Origin: Blastocystis sp. Blastoise | Taxonomy: Eukaryota; Sar; Bigyra; Opalinata; Blastocystidae | Direction: 5' to 3' | Length of the DNA stretch: 64,000 bases | NCBI GenBank assembly: GCA_039096225.1 | Contig: JBBPEB010000009.1 | Coordinates: 1,329,001-1,393,000 of the forward strand | Part shown: piece by piece, positions 12,508 through 29,363 of the stretch | How positions within the stretch are numbered: position 1 is the stretch's first letter | Layout of the letters: each line of letters opens with the position of its first letter | Made by a program: the position numbers and the translations under genes | Notes under the pieces: model-generated | The model's database searches: none | The model's input: only the letters and a program-made list of their open reading frames with translations | What the model was told of the DNA's origin: nothing

Positions 12508-14611
12508 TTATTTTTTAATGATTAATTTTGCTTGTTTGATATTTGTTTGATCAACAAGATTACCATAGAAAACAACAGTCATCTTCACAATTCCATCTAT
12601 ACAATAATCTTTTATTTCTACACACTATATATATTTATTTATAATAAATATAAAAATAATAATTTTATAATGAATATAATAATAAAAATTTTATAATGAA
12701 TCTAATAATAAAAATTTTATAATGAATATAATAATAATAAAATACTTCATTAGAATCAGCTAATTGAATACATTCTTCTTTATTGATATTTCTTGGTAAT
12801 AAATAAACAATCTAGAATTATATTAACAAAAATAAAAAAAAAATTAAAATACATTTTTTGTATGTTTTCGAGCAAGATAGAATAATTCTTTTCCTGAAAT
12901 AGATAATGGTAAATTATTTAATGAATAATTATCTTGTTTTCCATATTCAGGTCCTCCCCAAGGAGGTGCTAATATAATTACATCACAAGGAATAGTACAA
13001 CTATAATAATAATTATTATTATAATTATATATATATATAAATACATTTGAAGTAATTGAATAGAATCCATATGTATACATTCAATATTATTATTTACATT
13101 ATATAAAGAAGCATTATGTTGAAGATAATGTAATTTATGAATATCAATATCAACACTAAACTATATATATATATAAATATATTTATAATATAATATAAAT
13201 ATAATATAATATAAATATAAATATAATATAATATAAATATAAATAAAAATAAAAATAAAAATATAAATAAAAATATATATACAACTTTAAAACATGTTCT
13301 AGCTAATTGAATAGAATTTCCACCAATTCCTGCAAAACAATCAATAACCGTGGGACAAGATACTTTTTGAGCAATTAAAATAGCAATAGCTTCTGGTGTA
13401 ACACTATAGATTCCTTCTTCATCCGTTTGAATTCCTTTGTCAAATAAAGAAAAATATCGATAACGTTGTTTCCAGTATCTAATAGAATAATAATGTTTAT
13501 TATTATTATATATATATACTTTTGTAAATGTTTTGGTATATTTGATTTTGTTATTACTATATATTATTAATGATATATATATATTATATTACATGGATTC
13601 ATTTGTTTAGATTCATTTGAAGATATTTCTTTCTTTTCCTATTTATAGTATATATATATATATATTATATATATTATATAGATACTTGAGTATTAGATGA
13701 TAGTATATAATAATCTAAAGATTGTCTTAATGGTTTTATTTGATTTCTTTGTAATATATATAATCCTTTATATCCTATATATTCTACTATATATCCATCT
13801 ATATATATAATATATATATATATAATAAATAAATATATAAATACTTTCTAAAGAATCATGAATATATATAGGTATATATTGTATATTATTATTTTCTTTA
13901 AATTCACCATAACAAATACTATTATAATCTATATACTATATACTATATAATAATAATAATAATACATTCATCATAAGAAATAGTTTCCATAGAAATTATT
14001 TCTTCTTCTTTATCTATATAATAAATATAAATATAATAATAATAATATATACTTTCAATATTCTTTTTATCTTTAATTACTTTCTTATGTTTTTTATTGA
14101 TTTCTTTTTTCTTCTCTTCTTTTGAAAAACTTAAAGGTAATCCATAATCGAATCGTTTCTATATATATATATGTAATTATAATAAAAATAAAATTATATA
14201 CCATTGCTTGTTGTCTTATTTCTTCAATTTTATTATCTTCTTCAATTAATATTTCGTTATTATTATTATTATTATTTTCAAATAAATAATTATAATTTAA
14301 TTCAAATTGATGAGTACCTATTTATTTTATTTTATTTTATTTTGTTTTTTAGAAAAAGAAAAAAAAGAAAAAAATATATAATTTACGATCAAAAACGTCA
14401 TTTAATATATTATTTATTATCTTATGAATATATTTATCTTTATATGCTTTCGATCTATATAAAATATATTTATTAAATGAAATAAAAGAAGAAACAATTA
14501 CTCGATGTTTTCGTTTGTAAGGATATATTGTTTATTATTTGAATAATAGAGATGAGAAGAATGTTTATATGTGAATTGTTGATCAATACAATAGGTTTCA
14601 AATAAATTCAT
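12508..14611 (-). CDS. TGS1: Trimethylguanosine synthase (TGS1-type cap hypermethylase)
   Basis: Converts the m7G cap of snRNAs and snoRNAs to the 2,2,7-trimethyl cap with S-adenosylmethionine, normally in the nucleus. The conserved catalytic domain is readable across exons: YWKQRYRYFSLFDKGI, then EGIYSVTPEAIAILIA, the SAM-binding motif VIDCFAGIGGNSIQLA near 13.33 kb, VDIDIHKLHYLQHNA, the catalytic NPPY-equivalent LAPPWGGPEYG near 12.96 kb, YLLPRN, and the final exon ending in KQAKLIIKK-stop (TAA at 12508-12510). The N-terminal part (about 13.55-14.61 kb) is a low-complexity acidic/lysine region in small exons. The start ATG at 14611 opens MNLFETYC and is the only one that fits. Introns are short and TA-rich, one tandemly repeated near 12.66-12.74 kb. 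It is divergent from the AMSH-like gene, 413 bp apart. All key motifs are present, so it is likely functional. Confidence 0.9.
12655..12745. repeat. Tandem repeat within a TGS1 intron
   Basis: A unit of about 34 bp (TTTTATAATGAATATAATAA-like) is repeated two to three times inside an intron of the TGS1-type gene. Confidence 0.7.
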
Positions 14612-15024
14612 AGAATTTATTTATTTATAATATCAAAATAAGATATATATAATATTAATAATTCTTTTACTAAATATAAAAAATTAAAAAAATAGAAAAT
14701 AAAATGAATAAAAGAAGAATGAAAAGAAAACAAATGAGAAGAGACTTGATTGTTGTTGAAAATTGATGAAATTTTTTAAATTTTTTTTGAATACTTTTTC
14801 TCTGAGAGAATAAAAGATTAAAACAATAAGATTTTATTCGATATTATTATATAATAAATTGAATATAAATTATTATTAGATTAATTTGATCTTATAATTC
14901 CTAATTTCATTAAAATATTAATAGATTTCAAATATAGTTATATAATTTCAGTTGGATATTTATTGATAAATAAGTATTTGATTGTTTATAAATTATAATA
15001 ATATGTTATATAGTTAGAATAAGA
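14612..15024. promoter_or_regulatory. Shared divergent promoter interval
   Basis: 413 bp separate the start codons of the TGS1-type gene (leftward) and the AMSH-like gene (rightward), so both promoters must lie here. It is AT-rich with T-runs (14775-14800). No individual transcription-factor site can be supported. Confidence 0.45.
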
Positions 15025-15796
15025 ATGAATGATCATGAAAAAGATATAAAGTTTCAGAATTATATGAGTTTAGTTCGAGAAAGATCAAGATATAATAAGC
15101 CAATATATAGTAAAGTTGATATAAAGAAATATTATGATGAAGGATTTGAATATAAGAAAGAGAGTTTGTTGTTAATGAAAGACTTTGCTTATGAGAAGAT
15201 ATATATGAAGTTAAATATGTATCGTAGTTTATTAGATCAATTATGTGCTCATCAACGATATGGTATTGATTGTCTTAATGAAAAAAATAAAGCAGAAAAA
15301 GTATATTTATATATTTATTTATTTTTTATTTTTATTTTAATTAATAGGATATGATACAAATAGAAGATTTATTAAAGAAATTAGAAATAAAATTATATGA
15401 ACAATATAAGAATGGAAAATTAGATATTCAAAGTATATATATAGTTTATTATTATTATTATTATATATATATAAAGAAATAAAGAATTCATTATATAATA
15501 CTGATTTTTATGATATTGTTCAAGATACAAATAAGAATAAGAATTCTTCTTTATCATCAACAATGAATATATTTCAATCAAATGATCCATTTATTGTGAA
15601 GGATAATAATAATAGAAATAATACTATTCAATATAATAATAGTAATAGTATTCAATATAATAATAGTAATAGTATTCAATATAATACTAATAGTATGAAT
15701 ACATTACCTTATACTGCTTCTCCTTCTCCTTCTCCTTCTCTTATTAGTATATCTCCTTATAATCCTAATGTTCTTATTCAAGGAAAAGGTATTTTA

Positions 15797-15833
<37 letters not shown>

Positions 15834-16658
15834 GTTGTTGATGATACTATTCCTGCTAATATAAAAACAAATGTATATATATAAAATATATATATATTAT
15901 TATTATTATTATTATATATAGATGAATTCTAACTATTGTACAACAACGTATATTTTATGAATAATAATTATTTATAAAATATAGATATAAAACAATAATA
16001 AATAAAGATATATTTTCTTTATTTTATAAGGCAGCTTATTCTTCAATTATTAGTACACCTCCTTTTGAAACATGTGGAATTTTAGGAGGAATCTATATAA
16101 ATGATGATATAAAAATAACACATTTAATTATTCCAAAACAAAAAGGTGATAGTGATAGTTGTACAATGTTAAATGAAGAAGATCTTAGTATTGAATTATC
16201 TAATCATGATATATATATGTTAGGATGGATTCATTCTCATCCTCGTCAACCTTGTTTTCTTTCTTCTATTGATATTCATACTACATTACCTTTTCATCTT
16301 CTTTTAGATAAAGTATATGAATAAGAATATTATTATAAATATTATTATAAATATTATTATAGTCTATTGCTATTGTTATTGCACCATTTGATACTAAAAA
16401 ACCGTAAATATATATATATATATATAATATTATATAATATAATATATATATAGAAGTGGTATATTTCGTTTATGTTCTTCTCAAATTCCTTTTCTTAAAT
16501 CATGTTCTCAACAAGGACATCATCAACATCCTGATGTATATATATAATAATATATAATATATAATAATATTTTTTAGAATTTAATATTATATGAGAATGC
16601 AGAGAATGTTGTTTATTTAGATGAAATAACAACTGTTATTGATATGAGAACTATATAA
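15025..16658 (+). CDS. AMSH/STAMBP-like JAMM deubiquitinase (left-arm copy)
   Basis: A zinc-dependent JAMM deubiquitinase of the AMSH family, which cleaves K63-linked ubiquitin chains at endosomes. My exon model is 15025-15300, 15348-15432, 15477-15788, 15835-15872, 15922-15947, 15985-16312, 16363-16403, 16454-16535, 16578-16658. It sums to 1,269 nt and gives an open frame of 422 aa. The N-terminal helical part (residues 1-130) resembles the USP8-dimer/MIT-like region of AMSH, and the middle is Asn/Ser/Pro-rich. The catalytic domain shows FETCGILGG, ITHLIIPKQ, the zinc motif WIHSHPRQPCFLSSIDIHTT (H-x-H with D) and GIFRLCSSQIPFLKSC, then HHQHP. All metal ligands are present. The copy at 63272-64000 has three extra introns in the exon spanning 15985-16312 and lacks the intron at 16536-16577. 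Confidence 0.9.
16536..16577 (+). other. Intron present only in the left-arm AMSH gene
   Basis: A 42-bp intron GTATATATATAA...TTTTTTAG lies between the codons CAT-CCT-GAT and AAT-TTA-ATA. The right-arm copy reads GAT directly into AAT (junction at 63352/63353, minus strand) with no scar. Confidence 0.9.
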
Positions 16659-18180
16659 TTATATATAAATCAAATTAGCTTTGCTTATTCTTTAAATATT
16701 ATTATTATTAAATATAATATAGTTTAAAAATATCTTTATATATAACAAAATAGTTTAGTTTCATTTCTTTTACATTATAATAAATATAAATAAAATTTAT
16801 ATCTATTAATTATTTTTCTACTTATTAACATAAAAATATTTTTTTTATTAAAAAAGAAAATATATTCTTTTATACAGTATAAAATTTATTAATTAATAAA
16901 AAAACTAAAATAATATTATTTTAACTTTTAATGAATATAAATATATTTAAAACACTTTTATAAATAATAAAATATACTATAAATAAAAAGAAATAAGACA
17001 AAATTTAAAACAAATAATTTTTTAATTATTAATTTAATAATTATTCATAATGATCAAAGAAATATAGTTTAAAATAAATAGAATAATAATATTAATGAAT
17101 ATCAATAATAAATAATAATGAGAAGGAATGATTTATAAGAAAAACATAAGCTTATTTTTAAAAAACTCTGAAATATTTCTTATATTTCTGTTATTGTATT
17201 GTTTGACTTATAGATAATCGTTAATTGATGATCTATAATGAAGTATCTATTGTTTATATTCATTTTAATAATGATTTTATAGAACTAGATAATTTTTTAA
17301 AATTTTTCATTCTTTAATATTTTATTATTTTATAGTAAATATGATAGAATAAGTCTTTATAAATAATTTAGAATTGATTTCAATCTTTATAAAAGTAATA
17401 AAGAATCCTTTTGTTTTAATAATAGAAAAGAACCAATCAATAATTATAAAATAGAAAAACTAAACCTTATAAGATAATCTATATATGATAATAAATATAT
17501 AATTATTGGTTTAGTCTTTTTTTAAAAGAAAAGAAAACGAAAACGAAAAAAGAGAATGAATGTAGAATGGTTCTAATTGACAATCCCCTTGAAAATAGGA
17601 ATGCCATAAAATTTTGTTTCATAAATATTTAATAAAGTCATAGGAATATTTAATAAATAATTGTGAATATCTTTTTAGTAAAAGAAGGGTTTAGTTTGTG
17701 TCCCGCACAAATGAAAAATAATTATAGAAAATTATAATAATAAAGAGAAAGAAGTGAAGCAAAGTTTTTTTTTTTAATTCAAATTGTTCAGCATTCTATA
17801 CTCAATTATTATCTTATTACTTATTGTATAATTTGTTTACTTAAGTAATAATTAATTGTTGTGTTATATTTCTTGATTAGTATGTTTATTATATAAGAAG
17901 AGTGTTTTTCATTTTGTTTCTATTATTAGAATATACATATTGATATCAATGATTACTGTGAGTTCTTATAAGATTAATAAGTTCATAGAATCATCTTTAT
18001 TTGAATGTTGTTTATTTTATTTTTTTAAAATAATTTATTCTTTATGTTTAAATATTATTTAATATATATATATATATTTTAGATTATTCAAGTGAGATTT
18101 ACATTGCTATTACTATATAAAAATAGAATTTCTGTATATATATAAGTGTTAGTAACGTCATGTATAATTAGTGTTAGAAA
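16659..18180. other. Intergenic spacer, conserved in the other arm
   Basis: No gene recognised. It separates the AMSH-like 3' end from the SANT-like start. Almost the same sequence occurs inverted at 60.39-63.27 kb, where it is interrupted by a foldback transposon. The uninterrupted target octamer TTGTGTCC is at 17696-17703 here. Confidence 0.7.
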
Positions 18181-21154
<2,974 letters not shown>

Positions 21155-22115
21155 TTATTTATAATATATTATAAATGAAAATATATTTTTTTATTCATTA
21201 TTTTTTTTTTCTTTTTCTTTTTTTTTAGATAAAAATATAAAAAAGAAAACAATATTTTATTTTATTAATAATAAAAATAATATTATAATATATATATATT
21301 TACAGAATATAATTATTTATTTTTTTGTTATGCTTTTGCTTTTATTTCTATATATATATATAATATATATATATATATATTTATCTTTAATCTATTTTTT
21401 CTTCTTCTTCTTGTTAGTTTTATATTATTTATTAAATAATAATAATATTTACTTTTATTTTTTTATTAACCTTCTCTTACTCTATCTTTATATATAAAAA
21501 TAATTATTTTTTTTTTGTTTATTTTAGTTTTCTTATTTTATTTAATATAATTATTTTTTGTTTCTATGTTATTATATATATAAAATATATAAATATATAT
21601 CTAGTTTATTGAATATATAATTATTTATATATTCAATAATAATAATAATATATATATATATAAATTGTATTTACTTTTCAATAATAGTATTATATAAATT
21701 TTTTTAAAAATAATTATTCAATATATTCAATTCTTTCTGTTGTATTCATTCTTATTATTTTCTAATAGTTTATTATTTCTTTTTCTTTGTTTATCTTTAT
21801 ATATATTTCAAATAATATTTTATTATCTAAATGTATATTTTATGAATTATACACTTTAATATATATATATATTTTATTCTTATATTAGTTATTCTTTTAT
21901 TTCTTACAACAGTTCAATTATTATCATTATTATTATTATTATATTTATATAATAATAATAATAATATGTTTCAATAAATAAAATTACAAAAAAATATATA
22001 TATTATATATTATTAATTGATTGTTTTGTTGATTATTTTATTTTATTAAAAAAAGAAAAAGAAAAAGAAAATAAAAAAAAACTAATAATAATAATATATA
22101 TAATATTAATAAAGA
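21155..22115. other. Convergent 3' spacer
   Basis: AT-rich, T-rich DNA between the stop codons of the SANT-like gene (+) and the coiled-coil gene (-). It should hold both 3' UTRs. No ORF, RNA or terminator signal can be singled out. It is duplicated at 56448-57411. Confidence 0.6.
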
Positions 22116-22660
22116 TTAAGAATAGAAAAAAGATTCATAATCATGAATAATATCTGGATAAAAAGGATGTATTTGAGATGTTATAGTATTTGATTCATTA
22201 TAAGATAGAGGAGGTAAAGGAGATAATGAATCATCCTATATATATATATAATAATAATATATAATAATATATAATATATAATATATACATCAGAAAGATG
22301 TTCAATTCGAATATGTACATATAATATCATTTGTTTAATAATATCTAAAATAAGAGATTTATCTTTAGATTCTAATATATATTCTCCTTCTATACTATTT
22401 GATATTTGTATACCTATTATTGGTTTTGGTTTTAATTTATTTTCTTTTGAATAATGTATAATAAAACGATTTTCATTTCTATATATTATATATATTATAT
22501 ATATTATATATATTATATATATTATATATTATATATACTTTGTATCAGGAATTAATTCAATAATATTATATATATAATGAATATGATGATTTAAATTATA
22601 ATAAATATCAAAACATAAATCTTGATTTTCATTTGTAAAAAACTATAAAATAAATAATTA

Positions 22661-22715
<55 letters not shown>

Positions 22716-23374
22716 CTCTTATATATCCAGAATATTTTCCTTTCCATGGAATAATACTAAGAATAGGAATTTTGATTTTATTATATTTTATATAAGATAA
22801 CTATAAAAATAATTTTTTTTTTAAATATATAATTATAATAATATTATATAATAAATACATATATTTTATATTTAAATAATAATTTTGCATAAGAATTATT
22901 TTCATTTGTTATTTTTTCTATTTTATTATTATTTTCTATATTATTATTTATTTCATTTTTATATTTCTATAATAATAATAATAATATTATATAAATATAT
23001 ACATTTTGAATATTATTTAAATCAATTTTTAATTGATTATTTTCATTTATTAAATCATTATATTTTATTTTATATATATCTTTTTCTTGTGTTAATTGAT
23101 ATTCTTTTACTAATAATTTTTGTATTTTTATTTCATATTCATTATTTTTTTTCTTTAATTCATATAATTCATTTTGTAATAAATTAATTTGTGTTTCTTT
23201 TTGAGATATTATATTATGAATTCTTTGTTCTGTTTCTTCTCTTAATTTTGTAGCATTTTCTTCAATTTGAGCAATTCTTTCATTAGAAATTTCTTTTGTA
23301 CGATTAATAACAGGTGTTATTGATATAAAATAATTTGGATTTGGTAATTCAGAAGAAAAAGAATTATTTTATTT

Positions 23375-23405
<31 letters not shown>

Positions 23406-23711
23406 AATTACTTATTTGAAATATTAGATGTTTGTAAAGATATATTTTGTTGTAATATAGAATCCATAGCTTGTTCTTTAAGTATTAATTCAGTTTTTAA
23501 CTGTTCATTTTCTTTTAATAATTCTAAATTTTGTTTTTCTATATACTATAAATAAATATAAATATAAATATAAATAAAATAAAATATATACATTATTTCT
23601 TATTTTTTCAGTTGTATATAATTTATGTAAAGATTGATTTTTTTCAATGAGATTAGGAATAATACAATCTGAAATAGTTGATATTGATACTTTAATATGA
23701 TTTGAATTCAT
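22116..23711 (-). CDS. Coiled-coil protein of unknown function (left-arm copy)
   Basis: Not recognised. It starts MNSNHIKVSISTISDCIIPN and ends ...YESFFYS-stop (TAA 22116-22118). A long heptad-rich coiled coil (rich in E, K, Q, N and L; for example KLREETEQRIHNII and NELYELKKKNNEYEIKI) covers roughly the first two thirds. It is followed by a globular C-terminal part with IPILSIIPWKGKYSGYIRF and a run of beta-like strands. At least seven short introns separate the exons. The acceptor of the second intron reads TAA instead of TAG (about 23371-23374), while the right-arm copy has a normal TAG there, so this copy may be mis-spliced. The right-arm copy carries an extra intron between CAA and AAT (junction here 23173/23174). 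A cytoskeletal or tethering role would be a guess. Confidence 0.7.
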
Positions 23712-24075
23712 TAATAAATAGATAAATAGATAAATATATTTATTTTTTTTTTATTTTAGTAAATAATAAATTAATCAAGATTATTATAATTAATTCAATA
23801 TAATTTTTATTATAATTTTTTTAAAAATTTTTAAATTTTTTTTGTTTGTGTTTGTGTTTTAATAGAAAGATTAAAGAGAAATAAATAATATTTCTTTTTA
23901 AAAAGAAATATTTTAATTTATTTCTTTATTTATTAAATTGATAATATAATAATAAATAAAATAAAAAAAAATGAATAAAAAGAAAGATATAAAAATGAAA
24001 ATAAAGAAAGAAAAATAGAATATAATAATACGAATAGAGAAATGAAGAGAATAAGAATAAATAATAGAATTATTA
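23712..24075. other. Spacer upstream of coiled-coil gene and tRNA
   Basis: AT-rich spacer of 364 bp between the start of the leftward coiled-coil gene and the rightward tRNA gene. It presumably holds the coiled-coil promoter. No motif is supported. Duplicated at 54429-54792. Confidence 0.5.
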
Positions 24076-24148
24076 GCCCGTCTAGCTCAGTCGGTAGAGC
24101 GCCAGGCTCTTAACCTGGTGGTCGGGGGTTCGAGCCCCCCGGTGGGCG
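24076..24148 (+). tRNA. tRNA-Lys(CUU)
   Basis: A 73-nt intronless cloverleaf. The acceptor stem GCCCGUC pairs with GGUGGGC, with G as the discriminator base. The D arm carries AGCTCAGTCGGTAGAGC (A box), the anticodon stem CCAGG/CCUGG holds loop CUCUUAA with anticodon CUU, and the T arm is GGGGGTTCGAGCCCCC (B box). No CCA is encoded, as usual in eukaryotes. T-runs from about 24152 can serve as the Pol III terminator. It is one of the few GC-rich islands here. An identical copy is at 54356-54428 (-). Confidence 0.98.
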
Positions 24149-24413
24149 TATTCTTTTATTTTATTTTATTCTATATTTTATTTTATTATATATTTTATTT
24201 TTATTATTTTTATTTTATTTTATTATATATTAAAATTTTTATTATATATTTTTATTATTATCATATTCATTCTTTTTATTCTTTTTATTTTTATTTTTAA
24301 TTAACTAAACTATTATTATTATTATTATAAATTATTATTATTATTATTAAAAAAAAAAGTATATAATTATAAAATATATATATATATAAAATTTAAAAAA
24401 AAAAAATTAAAAT
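24149..24413. other. Spacer between tRNA and giant gene B 3' end
   Basis: 265 bp of T-rich then A-rich DNA. It contains the Pol III termination T-runs and the giant-B 3' UTR. No gene. Duplicated at 54092-54355. Confidence 0.5.
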
Positions 24414-27400
24414 TTAAGATATACTCATATATCTTTCATAAGAATCTGTTATTATTTTTGCAAATAAATGAGCAAAATCTAAATCATCTTGTATATATGT
24501 TTTTATAAATTGTTTTGGTAATAAGGAATGTAATAAATCTGCTGTAAATTCAAATGCACTATTCTCGGATACTATTTCACTATCATTTATACAATTTATT
24601 GGTATCATATAAAATTCTACATCTATATTCTTTATTATTTCTATATGTTTATCCCATATATCATCCCAATTCTCATGTGTTTCAGGATTCTCATTTAATG
24701 TACATACTTCATATATACCATGATTTGGTTGATCACCTATTATTATACCTATATGCTTATAATTATTATACGGTTCTTTATTCATTCTTATATATGCTTG
24801 CTCTATTCCTCCTTCAACATCTTCACACATTCCAGCACAACATCCTGGCATAAAACCACCTCCTTCAATCTCTACTTTATCTATATATTCTTTTAATATC
24901 TCAAAATCATCTATTATCTCGGAACAAGAAAAATGTTCTATATAATCTGGCTCATAAAAATCTCGATAACCTATAAATTGACCTACTATCTTTGATTCTT
25001 CTTTTCCAAATTTCTCTCTTATTTTTATTAATAAATCTATTATTCGTAATATATGCTTCTTTACTTCATTATAAGGTGGATTCATTGAACCTGTACAATC
25101 CATTATTATCGATAAACAAAAATCACCTTTTGATGATACTATTGGCCTTTTCTTATCTAATACCTGAAATTCATTTATATCACATTCACTTAAATCTATT
25201 GTTTTGGGTATTTCTATATTTATTCTATCTAATCCTATATTCTTATCTATATTTAATAACCATATTATTGCATTTGATATCCATCTACTTGTTCCTTTCT
25301 CTGTAAATTCTATAAATAATTTAGATGCAGCTGTATCTATTATCATTCTTCCTTCTCTTTCATTACTATTTCGTAACATTATTGAAGCATGACCTTCATG
25401 TTCACGTGCAAATACTACAAAACCATTCTCTTTTAAGGCTTCTTCATCTATACTTGCTAATGTCTTTCCTTCATATATACTAAATAATCCTGTATCTATT
25501 TTTGTCTCTATCTTATTCTTAAATAAATCTTCACCTACTGATATAAAATGACCATAATTTATCGAATTCTCTCGTCTCTGAGGATCTCTTGTCATCTCTT
25601 TTGTACCCTCTATCATTGTTTTATCCGTTATATATTCAATATTATAAAAATTATGGAAATAAATATCAGCTTCATGATTAAAAGGATAATTTTCAAGAAA
25701 CCAAAAGACACCACCACCAACACTATGGAAATAATGTAACCAATTCAAAAATGCATCAAGATATGATGTATCAGGATTTATAGCCATTTCAGGTAAAGGA
25801 TTTCCTGTTTTAGAACAAGTTATACATACTACTTTATATATACCTGTTTTAATTTGTTCTATAGCATTATAATAATCATAAACAATCTTGACATTAAATC
25901 CTTTTTGATCTCTTAATTTCTTCATTGGACTTAACATTGTTTTACCATCTCGTTTTAATCCATTTATAAATACATCTTCAGTAATAAATTCATCAGGAAT
26001 TACTCCATCTTTTCCTACTTGAATATCACTTCTTCTTAAATGTAATATAACAAATAATATACTAAAATCTTTAAATGAATGATCTTTACCTAAATCATAT
26101 TCATTACCTTCTATATTAGCTTTCATACCTTTATTAACTTCATCTGTTGTACTATTTAAATTAAATAATTGAGCACGATATTCATAAATACCATAACAAT
26201 TTGATATTTGACCAATTAAATCACGATAATGAGGTATATTTTGTATATTATTATAATCAGAAGAAGATATACCTTTATAATTATCTAATATATTATTAAT
26301 TAAATTTTGTTTTGTTTCAATATTTATATTCATAATAGCATCTCGAATTCTTTTTGGATCTTTACTCCATAAGAAATTAGGATATATATCTTTATAATCT
26401 TGTAATATATATCCTATACCTATAGCTAATGTTTGAATACTATTATTATTTATATTATTCTTTATATCTTCTTTAGTATCTTGTATTATAGTTCCATTAG
26501 TAAATATAAATAATAAACCAGGATTACTTCTTGCCATTATAGTAGCATTTGCATATTTAATACCACTTGATAATACTGTTTCATTTTGAGGTAACATTAA
26601 TTCTAATAATATATTTGTTAATATAGAACCTGTCCATAAATCAGATGAAGGTATACCACAACATATTTTATGTATAGTATTATTACATATCCATATATCT
26701 ATTTCACTTATACTCATTTCACTTATAGCTCTTAATAATAACATAATTGTTAATATAGAATGTTCTCTATTTAATTCATTAAATCCAGAAATAGAACAAT
26801 CAATAATAAAAGATACAGAATAACTACGTATTTTATTACCTGTCTTCTTTTTAAATATTTTACCATCACCTATTTTTGTAACCATATATTTAATATAATT
26901 CGATATATGTAATGAAGTACCCGTTATACTTGGAACCCATGATGTTGGCTTATTTGGTGTTAATATACTACTATTTAAAGAATAAAATAATATATCACCT
27001 GGTATATTTTCATTTAAATCACGATATAAATCATTATTACCACCATTTATAGTATAACTTAAATCTCTATCTGTTAATATAGGTAATTCATTATTCCTAT
27101 ATATCATACCTAAACTATGACTAACTATAGTTAATAAATCTTTTTGATCTTCTTTACATTTTAATAATATACTCGTTAAGTCTTCTAAATAATTAATATT
27201 TATATTATTTATTCTTCTTATATAATCATATAAATATCTTCTTGGAACTTGAGTACTATCTATTTCTTTACCATTATCTATATCATTCTTAATCTTTTCA
27301 TATTCTTTATCATCTTCTTTTTTATTTTCTTCATTAATATTATTATTATTATTATCTTTATTATTATCTTGATAATTATCATATAAATAATACATACTAT

Positions 27401-29291
27401 TATTATCTGGACTTATATTCTCTTTTACTTCATTTGTATATATATGAATACATTTCTTAGTACTATAAAAATAACGAAGATAATTAGGTATTGTTATATT
27501 AATAATATCATTTATTGTTTTCATAAAAATAATATTTTTCTCAAAATTGGTTTCTAACATTTTCTTTTGATGTCCTAAATTAATATCGTTAATAGATTCT
27601 TCTTCTATTCCTTCTATATATAGGATTAATAAATGAGGATTAATAATATTTAATATTTCTTGAATAGAAGGAACAGGAGATAATAATTGTTCACTAAAAC
27701 AATCACTAATTAATATATATAATGATTCTTCATTAAGTATAATATCATCAGTATATTTAAATATATCTAAAGGAGTAGAAGGTGTTTTTGAAATATGTTC
27801 TAAATCAAATAATTTTATTATTTTTATACGTATATCTTCATCATAATCAGAAATAAAAAACCCTTGACCTCTAGATCCTGTACAAATTATTCGAATATTT
27901 ATATTTAATTCATTACATAAATAAATAAATAAACAACCTATAATTGTTCTTAAACGAGCTTTATTTTTCTTATGAGATAAATTAGTATCTATAATTAATG
28001 TAATATTAGAAATAAATTGATTTTCTTTAAGTTCACTATTCTTTAAAGCAATATATAAATATTGAATAATAGGAAGTAAAATTTGATATATATGGTAGAC
28101 ATCTTTATCAAATAAATGTTTATCTATTGTATTAATTGCATATCGAATCAATTTAGTATCTTTTGATGAAGGTTTTACATAAATATCTTCTTTAGAACGT
28201 TCAAATATTTGTTGAATATATTCATCTAAGGAAATACTATTAAAATGTTTTAATACATCTTTTACATCAACATTTGTTATTTCTTCTTTTATTTGATCTA
28301 TTTGATCTTGAACTTTTTTATTATCTACTTTCTTATTATTATCATCACCTTTTTTCTCCATTCCTTTTCGTTCATAATCAGGTACAAAACCCATATCTCC
28401 ATTATTAATTAATTGATTTGCAATAAAATCATTAAAATTCTGATTTGCATTAATAGCATTTAAGGGTTTTCCTTCTTGACGTTGTTCTTTAGGATCTTTT
28501 TCATCATCATCATCACTATCATATATATAAGCTATTCCATTATTATCTTCTTCTTGATTATTATTATTATTATTATTATCGTTATTATTATTATCGTTAT
28601 TATTATTATTATTATTATTATCATTATTTTTATTATTATTCTTATCTTTTTCATCTGAATGATTATAAACAAAATTATATTTACTTTGTTCAGGTTTATC
28701 ATCTTTATTAAATTGATTATTATCATTATTATCATTATCAAGTGGATCTTCTTGATCTAAAATATCAGCATTTACAAGTATATTATTCTCTTCTTTTTTA
28801 TCACGTTTCCAAAATAATTTTTTACCTTGATTAAATAAACCATATATATTATCTACAAATCGATTAATAGAATCAAAATAATCTATTTTATTCTTTTGAA
28901 TATAAAATAATGCTTTTATAAAGAATTTCTTTACTTCAACATTTTTATAACATATTAAATATGGAATATGTTTATATACAGCTATATATACTTCTAATTG
29001 ATGATATAAAAAGTTATCTTTTAATTGAGAGATATCTTTATTAAAATCACCTAAAATAATTTCATTAGCTTTATATATAGAATAATCATGAACTTTTAAT
29101 GTTTTTTGTCCAGTAATAGAAAACTTTGTAGTTTGTTGAATATTATCCGAAGGACGATCATTTGTAAAATAAACATAAAAGAATTCTAAGAACTTTTGTT
29201 GATCAAGTTTTGGTTGTTTTTCTAATAATTCTAATTCTTTAATAGATAATTCTTCAATTTTTTCTAAAGGTTGCTCATTAGCATCAGCTTG

Positions 29292-29363
<72 letters not shown>

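Noticed and set aside
22885-23187. Plus-strand 100-aa ORF and its copy at 55372-55674
   Set aside because: Antisense shadow of the coiled-coil gene, with composition (Ile, Tyr, Phe, His) typical of translated AT-rich noise.
24118-24300. 60-aa ORF starting inside the tRNA (and copy 54204-54386)
   Set aside because: It begins within tRNA-Lys and runs into T-rich spacer.
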